Shown piece by piece: positions 6,490 to 15,458 of a stretch of DNA of 64,000 nucleotides. A program made the position numbers and the translations under genes. Source of the stretch: UBA6109 sp035366835 (GTDB lineage: Bacteria; Desulfobacterota; Syntrophia; Syntrophales; UBA6109); the NCBI GenBank assembly GCA_035366835.1, contig DAOSIS010000002.1, forward strand, positions 62,001 to 126,000. The letters run 5' to 3'. The notes beneath the pieces are model-generated. The model saw nothing but the letters and a program-made list of their open reading frames with translations. It had not been told where the DNA came from and did no database searches. Every line of letters begins with the position of its first letter. Within the stretch, counting starts at the first letter, position 1.

Positions 6490-9400
6490 GTGGCGGGCCT
6501 GAGGATTTTCGTCAGCAATCGCATGGAGATCCTCGCCGACCGCCTCGCCGAGACCCTTTCCCGCGCCCCGGATGATCCGCTCGCAGAGGAAATCATCGTC
6601 GTTCAGAGCGCCGGCATGCAGCGGTGGGTATCGATGTCGCTGGCGGCGCGAAACGGCATCTGTACGAATGTCCGTTTTCCCTTTCCGAAGGCCTTTCTGC
6701 GGGAAATCCTCTCCAGCGCCGGTCCGGCGGCTGCCGTCGACGAACGTCTGGAACCCGATGTCCTCGCATGGCGGATCCATCGGATTCTCGGGCGTCTGGA
6801 CAAACGACCGGTATTCGCCCCGGTCCGGGACTACCTGGCTGCGGACGCCGGCGCGGTGCGGCGGTTCGAACTGGCATCGCATCTCGCCCATCTCTTCGAT
6901 CAGTATCTCGTATTCCGGCCGGACAAGGTCCTGCAGTGGGAAGAAGGCGGGCCGCTTCCCGCTGCGGAGGCATGCCAGGCGGAGATCTGGCGCATGCTGG
7001 GGAAGGACTGTGGGGGCGTCTCCCGTCATCTTCCGGCCGCAAGAAAGGAATTTGTCCGGCGTCTTCGGGAGATGTCCCGGGCTGTACCATCCGGCCTGCC
7101 GGGACGCGTCTGCCTGTTCGGCATTTCCTATCTGCCCCGCCAGTATCTGGAGATCTTCCACGCCGCGTCCAGCCTTGTGGAGACGAACTTCTTCCTGCTG
7201 AACCCCTCCCGGGAATTCTGGATGGATATCCGCAGCGGACGCGAGATCGGCAGGATGAGGGAACGGAGAGCGGAAGAGGAGGGAACCGCCGGGCAAGCCT
7301 TCCCGGACTACTGGGAAACGGGGAATGCGCTGCTCGCCTCCTTCGGTGCGATGGGCCGCGACTTCTTCAATGCGCTGATGGAGTACGATGCGGAGGTCAG
7401 GGAAGATTTCGCCGAAACGGACGCGGGGGGCATTCTGGGAGAGATCCAGAATGATATTCTTTATCTGCGCGACCGCCCGTTGCGGAACCGTCGTCCGTCA
7501 GGCGCGACGCGGCCGTCGGAAGGGGAGAGGGGGACGCCGGGCCTTTCCGGAGAGTCGGCCGTTTCCCCTGCCGGGGACTCTACCCTGCAGGTCCATTCAT
7601 GCCACAGTCCGATGAGAGAGGTGGAGGTGCTTTACGATCGTCTGCTCGGCATGTTCGATGAGGATCCGCGCCTCAAGCCCTCGGATATCCTCGTGATGGC
7701 ACCGGACATCTCGATCTACGCTCCTTTCATCCGCGCCGTCTTCGAGTTTCCTTCCGGCCCCACCGATGCCGTCCGGATTCCCTACGGGATTGCCGATCGG
7801 GGCATTCTGGGCCGCAGTCCTGCGGTCCGGGCCTTTTTTGGAATCCTCTCGCTGCAGGACAGCAGATTCGAAGTCTCCCGCGTCCTCGACATTCTCGAAG
7901 AACCTGCCGTGCACCGGCGGTTCGAGTTGAGCGAATCGGACCTGGAGGTCCTCCGGCGCTGGACGGACGATGCCGCCATCCGCTGGGGGATCGATGCCGA
8001 ACACCGCCGGCGTCTGGGGTTGCCGCTTCGATCCGAAAACACCTGGCGGGCGGGCCTCGAGCGGCTGCTCCTCGGGTATGCCATGATGGGGAACGGGCGG
8101 GACCTGTTTCAAGGCATCGCGCCTTCTCCTCCTGTCGAGGGCGACGACGCCGTCCTCCTCGGGCGGTTCGTCGAGTTCGTTGAATCGCTTTTCCGGACGA
8201 CCGCGGACCTGGCCTCGCCGAGGAGCCTCGCCGCGTGGGGAGAATTCCTCTCGGAGGTCCTGTCGGATTTCTTTCATGAGGAGCGGGACGGGGAGGAAGA
8301 CGTCCGGCTGCTCCAGACGGCCTTCCGGAAACTGGGGCATCTCCAGCAGGCGTCCGGAAACGACGATCCCGTGGATCTGCAGACGGTCCGTTCCCAACTG
8401 GAGCGCGCCTTGGGTACCGGCGGATCCGCCTCGGGCTATCTTGCCCGCGGCGTCACCTTCTGCTCGCTCCTTCCGATGCGCAGCATTCCTGCCGCCGTCA
8501 TCTGCCTGCTCGGCATGAATTACGCCGATTACCCGAGGAAAGATACGGAAGCCGGGCTGAATCTGATGGCGGCCTCGCCACGCCCCGGTGACCGTTCGAA
8601 ACGGGGGGAGGACCGCTATCTCTTTCTGGAGGCCCTGCTCTCGGCCAGGCGGAGGCTCTATATCAGCTACATCGGCCGTAGCATTGAGGACAACAGCCCC
8701 ATCCCGCCGTCCGTCCTCGTCTCGGAGCTTCTCGATTATATCGACGCCGGTTTTTCCGGACCGGCGGATTCCTCAGGGGACGGCGGTGCATCGGGATCGC
8801 TGGTGGTTCAGCATCCGCTGCAGGCCTTCAGTCCTTCCTATTTTCGGGGCGACGGCAGGCTTTTCAGCTATTCCCACGAGAACTTCGAGGCGGCCCGATG
8901 CCTCGGGGACCCCTGCCGGGAGCCGCCTCCCTTCATCGACGGTGGATTGGCGGAGCGGCCGGCAGAGGGTCCGGAAATCGATGTTGCGGAATTGGCCGAA
9001 TTCTTTGCGAATCCGGCAAGGAGTTTTCTGGAAAAGAGGCTGGGTATCGTACTGCCTGAGGATCGCGAACCCCAGAAGGACGTCGAACCCTTCGACCTTG
9101 CCGGACTGGAAAAATACCGTCTGGAGCAGGCCCTGGCGGGCAGGGCGATCGAAGCGGACGGGTCCGCGGAGGGCCTCTATGAGTATTTCAGGGCATCGGG
9201 TGCGCTGCCCCACGGTACGGCGGGAAGGGTGGCGTTCGAGGAACTGGCCTCGGAGATCCGCCGCTTTTCCGGTATCGTGAAAGGGCTGCGGGGATCGTCG
9301 ACCCCCTCGGCCGTTGCCGTCGACCTGCCGGTCGGCGGGCGGCGTCTCTGCGGCCAGGTAGAGGATATCTTCGATGCGGGGCTTCTGTCCCATCGATACG

Positions 9401-9870
9401 GCAGGCTCGGACCGAAGGACCACCTCCGTTTCTGGGTCCGGCACCTCGCCCTGAGTGCACAAGACCCGGGGCGCGTCGGCGCCGGAGGCAGCGTTCTGCT
9501 CGGGCGCGGGGAAGCCTGGCGGTACAGGGCAGTTGATAATCCTGAAGATATCCTTGAAGGATTGGTGTCTATCTACTTGGAGGGACGAAATAAGCCTATA
9601 CACTTCTTCCCGGATTCATCCTGGGAGTATGCGTGCCGGCGAGTCCGTCAGGAGCCGCCGGGGGAGGCCCTCCGGTGCGCTCGGCGGATCTGGAGCGGGA
9701 ACGATTTTGCCGGCGGGGAAGAAGACCAGCCCCATATCGGGATGTGCTTCAGGAACATGAACCCCCTCGATGCCTCCTTCGCGGACCTGGCCGAACGGAT
9801 ACTTCGCCCGCTTCTTGGAACGGCGGAGAGGATCGATGGCGTCCTGCAGGCGGTCGGGAGCAGCGCATGA
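6490..9870 (+). CDS. recC: exodeoxyribonuclease V gamma subunit RecC
   Basis: A 1126-aa protein, close to the 1122 aa of E. coli RecC, starting at GTG 6490 after GAGGTGA. The N-terminal half has RecC-family signatures such as 'VQSAGMQRWVSM' near residue 38 and 'LFDQYLVFRPD' near 138. The middle has 'DILVMAPDISIYAPFI' and 'YGIADR'. The C-terminal nuclease-like fold lacks active-site acidic clusters, as expected for RecC, which reads Chi and splits the duplex. A segment near residues 335-370 looks like a low-complexity linker. The stop overlaps the recB start (ATGA), and recB and recD follow, so the complete heterotrimer is encoded here in the order C-B-D. Confidence 0.93.
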   Translation: MAGLRIFVSNRMEILADRLAETLSRAPDDPLAEEIIVVQSAGMQRWVSMSLAARNGICTNVRFPFPKAFLREILSSAGPAAAVDERLEPDVLAWRIHRILGRLDKRPVFAPVRDYLAADAGAVRRFELASHLAHLFDQYLVFRPDKVLQWEEGGPLPAAEACQAEIWRMLGKDCGGVSRHLPAARKEFVRRLREMSRAVPSGLPGRVCLFGISYLPRQYLEIFHAASSLVETNFFLLNPSREFWMDIRSGREIGRMRERRAEEEGTAGQAFPDYWETGNALLASFGAMGRDFFNALMEYDAEVREDFAETDAGGILGEIQNDILYLRDRPLRNRRPSGATRPSEGERGTPGLSGESAVSPAGDSTLQVHSCHSPMREVEVLYDRLLGMFDEDPRLKPSDILVMAPDISIYAPFIRAVFEFPSGPTDAVRIPYGIADRGILGRSPAVRAFFGILSLQDSRFEVSRVLDILEEPAVHRRFELSESDLEVLRRWTDDAAIRWGIDAEHRRRLGLPLRSENTWRAGLERLLLGYAMMGNGRDLFQGIAPSPPVEGDDAVLLGRFVEFVESLFRTTADLASPRSLAAWGEFLSEVLSDFFHEERDGEEDVRLLQTAFRKLGHLQQASGNDDPVDLQTVRSQLERALGTGGSASGYLARGVTFCSLLPMRSIPAAVICLLGMNYADYPRKDTEAGLNLMAASPRPGDRSKRGEDRYLFLEALLSARRRLYISYIGRSIEDNSPIPPSVLVSELLDYIDAGFSGPADSSGDGGASGSLVVQHPLQAFSPSYFRGDGRLFSYSHENFEAARCLGDPCREPPPFIDGGLAERPAEGPEIDVAELAEFFANPARSFLEKRLGIVLPEDREPQKDVEPFDLAGLEKYRLEQALAGRAIEADGSAEGLYEYFRASGALPHGTAGRVAFEELASEIRRFSGIVKGLRGSSTPSAVAVDLPVGGRRLCGQVEDIFDAGLLSHRYGRLGPKDHLRFWVRHLALSAQDPGRVGAGGSVLLGRGEAWRYRAVDNPEDILEGLVSIYLEGRNKPIHFFPDSSWEYACRRVRQEPPGEALRCARRIWSGNDFAGGEEDQPHIGMCFRNMNPLDASFADLAERILRPLLGTAERIDGVLQAVGSSA

Positions 9871-12800
9871 AAGAGGGGACCGGAATCCCGAAATCTTCGC
9901 TCGATCCCGCCGCGGAACGTCCCTTCGACGTTCATGAGGCGCCGCTGCGGGGGACGAATCTCGTCGAGGCGGCCGCGGGCACGGGAAAGACCTATGCCAT
10001 CGAGTGCCTCTTTGTCCGGCTGATCGCCGAGGCGGGGCTCACGGTTTCCGAGATCCTGGTCGTGACCTATACGAATGCCGCAACGGACGAGCTGCGGGAC
10101 CGCATCCGCCGCAAGTTGCGCAACGCCGTCCACGCCCTTGGCGGGGGTGAGGCGTCCGACCCCTTTGTAGCGGAATTCGTGCGGAAGCGGGACGGGGACG
10201 TGCTGCAAAAGTCACGATGTGCGCAGAGGCTCCAGCGCGCCATCCGTGATTTCGACCAGGCCTCCATTTTCACGATTCACGGTTTTTGCCGGCTCCTGTT
10301 GAGCGACTTTGCCTTCGAAAGCGGCACGTCATTCGACGCGGAGCTGATTTCGGATCAGGAGCTGCTGAAAGAGGAGGTCATCCGGGACTCCTGGCGCCTT
10401 TTCATGACAGAAGCCGATCCCCTGTTTGTCGCCTACACGAAGCGCCTGGGGTGGAGCAGCGACAGCTTCAGGAAACTGCTGAACAGCTATCTGCTCTATC
10501 CGGATGTGGCGATGGAACCGGAAGCTCCGGCCGGCGATCCCGCCAGGACAGCGGCCGCCGCCGCCCGCTTCAAGGCTGCCCTGTGCAGCGTCGCCGAAGG
10601 CTGGCCCGCAGCGGCGGAGGCTGTCCGGAAACAACTGCAGGAAGGGGCGCTCCATGCGGGAAAATACGGGACGAAGTCCGGCCGGCTGGTCGAAGCCGTC
10701 GACGCCTTTCTTCGCTCGGGCGGCGTCTGCTTCCCCCTGATCCGCGAAGTGGAGCAGCTTTCGCTGCAGAGCCTCCGGGGTGCCGTCCGCAAGGGCTGCG
10801 CCGTGCCGGATCACCCGATGTTCCGCAGCATCCAGACCCTCTGCGACGAAGGGCGGCATCTGGCGGCGGTCTTTGCGGAGGAACTGCTGCGGCTCAAGGC
10901 CGACGGTCTCCGGTTCGCCGCTTCCGAGCTGAGAAGGAGAAAGGCCAGGACGAACGTCCTGTACTTCGACGATCTTCTCCTGCGGCTGCGTGACGCCCTC
11001 TCGGCGGGGCAGGGGGAAGCCCTCGTCCGTTCCGTCCGGGGAAGGTACAGGGCCGCGCTGGTCGATGAATTTCAGGACACGGACCCCGTACAGTTTGCGA
11101 TCTTCCGGAGGATCTTCGGGGGGCCGGACGGCACGCTCTTTCTCATCGGCGATCCCAAGCAGGCGATCTACGGTTTCCGCGGCGCCGACGTCTTCGCCTA
11201 CCTGCAGTCTGCGGCGGAGGCCGGGAAGCGCTATACGCTGCTGGAAAACAGGCGTTCCGATCCCGGCCTGATCGACGCCGTGAACCGTGTCTTTGCGGCG
11301 AATGCGATGCCTTTCGTCTACGACGGAATCCATTTCCGCGCCGCGGTGCCGGGCCGCAACGAAGGCCGCGGCGAACTGCGGATCGACAGCGTCAGGGAAG
11401 CGCCCCTCCGCTGCTGGTTCTTGCAGGCGGGGGACTTCGGGGCCGCCGGCAAACCGGTCTCGAAGACGGCCGCTCGCGAAGCGGTCGCGGACGCCGTTGC
11501 ATCCGAGATCGCAAGGCTGGTCCGCCTCGGGAGGCTGGGAAGGGCCCGGATAGGGGACGAAGGGCTGGCGGAAGGGCACATCGCCGTCCTCGTGCGGACA
11601 AACCGCGAGGCGCTGCTTGTGGCGGAAAAGCTCGCAGCGAAGAGGGTTCATGCCGTGACGCGCGGCACGGCGAATCTTTTCGATGCGCCCGAAGCCGGGC
11701 AGATGCAGATGCTTCTGGCGGCCGTCGGCAATCCGCGTGCCGATGGTCTCGTGGCGGCGGCCTTGGCGACGGACCTTCTCGGGGCGACGGCGGCCGAGAT
11801 CGACCGCTGGAGAAGCAGCGAGGCGTCCTGGTCGGAACAGCAGCAGCGATTTTTCCGCTATCACGAGCAGTGGCGGAAACGCGGGTTCGTCTTCATGTTC
11901 CGGGCGCTTCTTTTCCATGAGCGGATCCGAAGCCGTCTGCTGAGGCTTCCCGGCGGCGAGCGGAGGGTCACCAACCTGCAGCACCTGGCGGAGCTCCTTC
12001 ACCGGACGAGTCTGGAAGAGCATCTCGACATGCAGGGTCTGCAGCGATGGCTGGCGCAGGTTCGTCATCGGTCAACGAACCGGCTTCGGGAAAACCAGCT
12101 GCGCCTGGAAAGCGATGCCGACGCGGTTCAGATCCTCACCGTCCACAAGAGCAAGGGACTGGAATTCCCGATCGTTTTCTGCCCCTTCGTCTGGGACGGA
12201 TCGGGCGTCGGGCCAGGTGAATTCCTCTATCACGATCGTGCGCAGGGGTTTCACCTGACGCTCGACCTCGGCTCTCCGGACCGCGAGCGGCACGCCGCTG
12301 AGGCCGCCCGGGAAGCGCTTTCGGAAAACTGCCGCCTCTTCTACGTCGCGCTGACGAGGGCAAAATACCGCTGCGCCTTCGCCTGGGGGCGGATCAACGG
12401 AAGCGGCACCTCTGCGCCGGCCTATCTCTTTCACGCGCCTTCGGCTGCCGGAGCCGCAGACCCCGTCGGGGAGACGGAAAAGCTATGGAAGGACCGCACG
12501 GAAGAGGGGCTCCGGGAGGACCTGCAGGCGCTGGCTGCGGAAGGAACCATCGCCGTTTCGGCGCTGCCCGCGCCCGAGAGACCCCTGACGGACGATCCGT
12601 CGCCGGCGGGCAGACCCCTTTGCCGCCGGGAGTTTCGCGCGGCCATCGATCAGGGAGAGCGCCTGGCCAGCTATTCCCTGCTGGTTTCCGAGCGAGAAGA
12701 GGCGGAGGATTGGCGCGATTTCGATCCCCTGTCTGCCGTGGGCGACGGCGGTCGCCGCGTTGCCATTCCGGGACCGACTTCCCGGCTCGACGGGATCCGC

Positions 12801-13547
12801 AGCTTTCCGGCGGGCGTCCGGACCGGCCTGTTCGTGCACGAGGTCCTGAGGGCGTTCGACTTCACCTGCAACAGGCGCGATTACCTGGAGGACCTGGCGC
12901 AGAGACATCTGCGCGACTACGGTTTCGACGAGGGATGGAAAGAGGTGATCGCCGATACGTTGTCGAAAATCGTCGCCACGCCGTTCGTGCCGGAGGATCC
13001 CTCGTTCGTCCTTTCCTCCGTCGGCCGGAGGGACCGGCTCGAGGAAATCGAGTTTCATTTTCCGATGAAGACGGTGACCCCGGAGGCGCTTGCGGAAGCG
13101 TTGAAGGCTGGACAGGCCTGGGCGGACGTCGCGTCGGTCCTCCCGCAGACGGTCGGAAGGCTCCAGTTCCAGCCGACCCGCGGCTTCATGAAGGGATTCA
13201 TCGACCTGGTCTTCCGCCACGGCGGACGCTACTACCTCGTGGACTGGAAATCGAATCTGCTCGGTGCGGGCCCGTCGGACTATGGAAATGACGCGCTGAA
13301 GGCGGAGATGCTCCGGGCGCATTATTATCTGCAGTGCGCCATCTACACGCTGGCACTTCACCTCTATCTCGGATCGCGGATCCCCGATTACGATTACGAG
13401 CGCCATTTCGGCGGGGCCTATTACCTCTTTGTCCGGGGGATGGAGCCTTCCCGGGGAGGGGATTCGGGCGTCCATCGCGAGCGGCCGCCGCTCGCGGCCG
13501 TCGAAAGGCTGGCCGCAGCGGTGCTGAAAGAGAGGGGGCGGACATGA
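9867..13547 (+). CDS. recB: exodeoxyribonuclease V beta subunit RecB (helicase-nuclease)
   Basis: A 1226-aa superfamily 1A helicase-nuclease. The Walker A motif GTGKT sits at about residues 38-42. The 'DEFQDTDPVQF' Walker B/motif II lies near residue 396, followed by 'IGDPKQAIYGFRGAD' (motif III) and 'LTVHKSKGLEFPIVF' (motif V region). The C-terminal nuclease domain carries D1113 in 'GFIDLVF' and D1126/K1128 in 'VDWKSN'. The spacing of 13 and 2 residues is the same as D1067/D1080/K1082 of E. coli RecB. The start ATG 9867 overlaps the recC stop and the stop overlaps the recD start. It supplies 3'-5' unwinding and DNA cleavage in double-strand-break repair. All key residues seem intact. Confidence 0.95.
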   Translation: MKEGTGIPKSSLDPAAERPFDVHEAPLRGTNLVEAAAGTGKTYAIECLFVRLIAEAGLTVSEILVVTYTNAATDELRDRIRRKLRNAVHALGGGEASDPFVAEFVRKRDGDVLQKSRCAQRLQRAIRDFDQASIFTIHGFCRLLLSDFAFESGTSFDAELISDQELLKEEVIRDSWRLFMTEADPLFVAYTKRLGWSSDSFRKLLNSYLLYPDVAMEPEAPAGDPARTAAAAARFKAALCSVAEGWPAAAEAVRKQLQEGALHAGKYGTKSGRLVEAVDAFLRSGGVCFPLIREVEQLSLQSLRGAVRKGCAVPDHPMFRSIQTLCDEGRHLAAVFAEELLRLKADGLRFAASELRRRKARTNVLYFDDLLLRLRDALSAGQGEALVRSVRGRYRAALVDEFQDTDPVQFAIFRRIFGGPDGTLFLIGDPKQAIYGFRGADVFAYLQSAAEAGKRYTLLENRRSDPGLIDAVNRVFAANAMPFVYDGIHFRAAVPGRNEGRGELRIDSVREAPLRCWFLQAGDFGAAGKPVSKTAAREAVADAVASEIARLVRLGRLGRARIGDEGLAEGHIAVLVRTNREALLVAEKLAAKRVHAVTRGTANLFDAPEAGQMQMLLAAVGNPRADGLVAAALATDLLGATAAEIDRWRSSEASWSEQQQRFFRYHEQWRKRGFVFMFRALLFHERIRSRLLRLPGGERRVTNLQHLAELLHRTSLEEHLDMQGLQRWLAQVRHRSTNRLRENQLRLESDADAVQILTVHKSKGLEFPIVFCPFVWDGSGVGPGEFLYHDRAQGFHLTLDLGSPDRERHAAEAAREALSENCRLFYVALTRAKYRCAFAWGRINGSGTSAPAYLFHAPSAAGAADPVGETEKLWKDRTEEGLREDLQALAAEGTIAVSALPAPERPLTDDPSPAGRPLCRREFRAAIDQGERLASYSLLVSEREEAEDWRDFDPLSAVGDGGRRVAIPGPTSRLDGIRSFPAGVRTGLFVHEVLRAFDFTCNRRDYLEDLAQRHLRDYGFDEGWKEVIADTLSKIVATPFVPEDPSFVLSSVGRRDRLEEIEFHFPMKTVTPEALAEALKAGQAWADVASVLPQTVGRLQFQPTRGFMKGFIDLVFRHGGRYYLVDWKSNLLGAGPSDYGNDALKAEMLRAHYYLQCAIYTLALHLYLGSRIPDYDYERHFGGAYYLFVRGMEPSRGGDSGVHRERPPLAAVERLAAAVLKERGRT

Positions 13548-15436
13548 ATCCGCGGCTTCCTTTTTCGGATGACCTTCCCCTAGACCGGCATTTCGCCCGC
13601 CTGATGTGCGCTCTGGAGGGCCGGGAAGATCCGGCCCTGTTCCTGGCAGCCCTTGCGGTCAGCCGGCGCGGCCGTGAGGGGCACGTGTGCACCGATCTGG
13701 CCGAGTGGGCGGGCAGGGAGGTCGCCGATATTCCGTCCTGGGAAGGGCGGTGCGCTCCCGATCTCACTTCGTGGCGGCAATCCCTGTCGAAAAGCCGGGT
13801 TGTGGGAAGGCCGGGGGAATTCGCACCGCTGATACTCGATGACGCCGGCCGGCTGTATCTCCATCGCTACTGGCGGTATGAAAGCGATCTGGCGGCCTTT
13901 CTGCGTAGGCGCCTGCGCGCCTGGCTTGCCGGCGGCACGCCGGCCCTGAAACCGCCGGTTCCGTCCCTGACGTCCCTGAAGGCTGCGCTGGACCGGCTTT
14001 TCCCCGATCGGACCCCCGGCACGCCGGATCTCCACCGGCTGGCCGCGCTCACGGCCGCGGTCTGCCCGATCTGCATCGTCTCCGGAAGCCCGGGCACGGG
14101 CAAGACGACGGCCGTTGCGAAGATGCTCGCCCTCCTGCTGGAGACCGCGGGGCGGGGGAGGCGCGTACGGATCGCCCTCGCGGCGCCGACCGGCAAGGCT
14201 GCAGGGCGGCTCGAACAGGCGCTGGGCCGCGCCCGGGAGTCTCTGCCGTGCCCGGACTGGGTCCGTGAAGCCATGCCCCACGGGGCGTCGACCCTTCATC
14301 GCCTGCTGGGTCTTTCTCATCGGCATGTCCGCTACAGCCGGAGCCGACCGCTGCCGGCGGATGTTCTCGTGATCGATGAGGCGTCGATGGTGGACCTGCC
14401 GCTGATGGCCCGGACGGTGGAGGCTCTTCCCGAGTCGGCCCGCCTGGTCCTCCTGGGCGACAAGGATCAGCTGGCCTCCGTAGACGCCGGCGCGGTCCTG
14501 GGAGACATCTGCAATGCGGGACCGATGAATATCCCCTCCGGTGCGTTGAAGGGCGCCCTGGGGGCCTTGGCGTCGGACTTCGGGACGGCAGAGACGCCTG
14601 GCGGCGGGCCGGCAATCGGAGACGGCCTGGTGGAGCTGCAGCGGAATTTTCGCTTCCGTGCCGACAGCGGCATCGGCCTCCTCAGCGATGCGGTGCGGCG
14701 GGGCGATGTGGAAAAGGCCCTTGCCTGCCTCAGGTCGGGATCGGAGGGGGAGGCGCGATGGCGTGTGCCGCCCGCGCCGGACGCGTTTCCGTCGGCGCTG
14801 AAGGAGGCGGTCCGGGACGGTTTCCGGGATTATCTGGCTGCGCTGCAATCCCATGCGGATATCGGCGTTGTCCTCGAGACCCTGGAGCGATTCCGCATTC
14901 TCTGCGCCGTCCGCCAGGGGCCCTGGGGCGTGGAAGCGGTCAACCTCGCCGTGGAACGGATCCTTCGGTCCGCGGGTCTTCCGGATGCGGGGGGGAGACG
15001 GTACCCGGGCCGCCCGATCATGATCCTTCGCAACGACTATGCGCTGGGCCTTTTCAACGGGGACACGGGCGTCCTGATGCAGGGCCCCGAAGGAACGGGG
15101 AAAGGCGGGCGGGAAATCTACGCCCATTTTCGCGACGAGCAGGGAGAGGTGAGGAGAATCGACCCCATGCGGCTGCCGGAGCACGAGACCGTTTTTGCGA
15201 CGACGGTGCACAAGAGCCAGGGATCGGAATGCGAAAAGATCCTCTTCCTGATGCCCGACCGCGATTCGCCGCTCCTCACGCGGGAGCTGGTCTACACCGC
15301 CCTGACGAGGGCGAGGCGTGAGGTCGAGGTGTGGGCCCGCGAAGAGATCTTTGCCGCCGCCCTGTCGCGGAAGATCGACCGGCTCTCCGGCCTGGCCGAC
15401 GCGTTGCGGATCCCCTCCCAGAACGCAGGAAACTGA
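13544..15436 (+). CDS. recD: exodeoxyribonuclease V alpha subunit RecD (5'-3' helicase)
   Basis: A 630-aa protein with ATG 13544 overlapping the recB stop. An N-terminal domain of about 150 residues is followed by the SF1B helicase core. Walker A GSPGTGKT has its lysine at residue 187. 'VIDEASMVDLPLM' (motif II), 'LLGDKDQLASVDAGAVLGD' (motif III) and 'TVHKSQGSECEKILF' (motif V) follow, and the C-terminus has 'YTALTRAR' (motif VI). The length matches E. coli RecD (608 aa), not the longer RecD2. As the last gene of the recCBD operon it provides the fast 5'-3' motor. It faces pckG convergently, with 22 bp between the stops. Confidence 0.94.
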   Translation: MNPRLPFSDDLPLDRHFARLMCALEGREDPALFLAALAVSRRGREGHVCTDLAEWAGREVADIPSWEGRCAPDLTSWRQSLSKSRVVGRPGEFAPLILDDAGRLYLHRYWRYESDLAAFLRRRLRAWLAGGTPALKPPVPSLTSLKAALDRLFPDRTPGTPDLHRLAALTAAVCPICIVSGSPGTGKTTAVAKMLALLLETAGRGRRVRIALAAPTGKAAGRLEQALGRARESLPCPDWVREAMPHGASTLHRLLGLSHRHVRYSRSRPLPADVLVIDEASMVDLPLMARTVEALPESARLVLLGDKDQLASVDAGAVLGDICNAGPMNIPSGALKGALGALASDFGTAETPGGGPAIGDGLVELQRNFRFRADSGIGLLSDAVRRGDVEKALACLRSGSEGEARWRVPPAPDAFPSALKEAVRDGFRDYLAALQSHADIGVVLETLERFRILCAVRQGPWGVEAVNLAVERILRSAGLPDAGGRRYPGRPIMILRNDYALGLFNGDTGVLMQGPEGTGKGGREIYAHFRDEQGEVRRIDPMRLPEHETVFATTVHKSQGSECEKILFLMPDRDSPLLTRELVYTALTRARREVEVWAREEIFAAALSRKIDRLSGLADALRIPSQNAGN

Positions 15437-15458
15437 GAAGGGCTCCGTCGCGGCGCCT

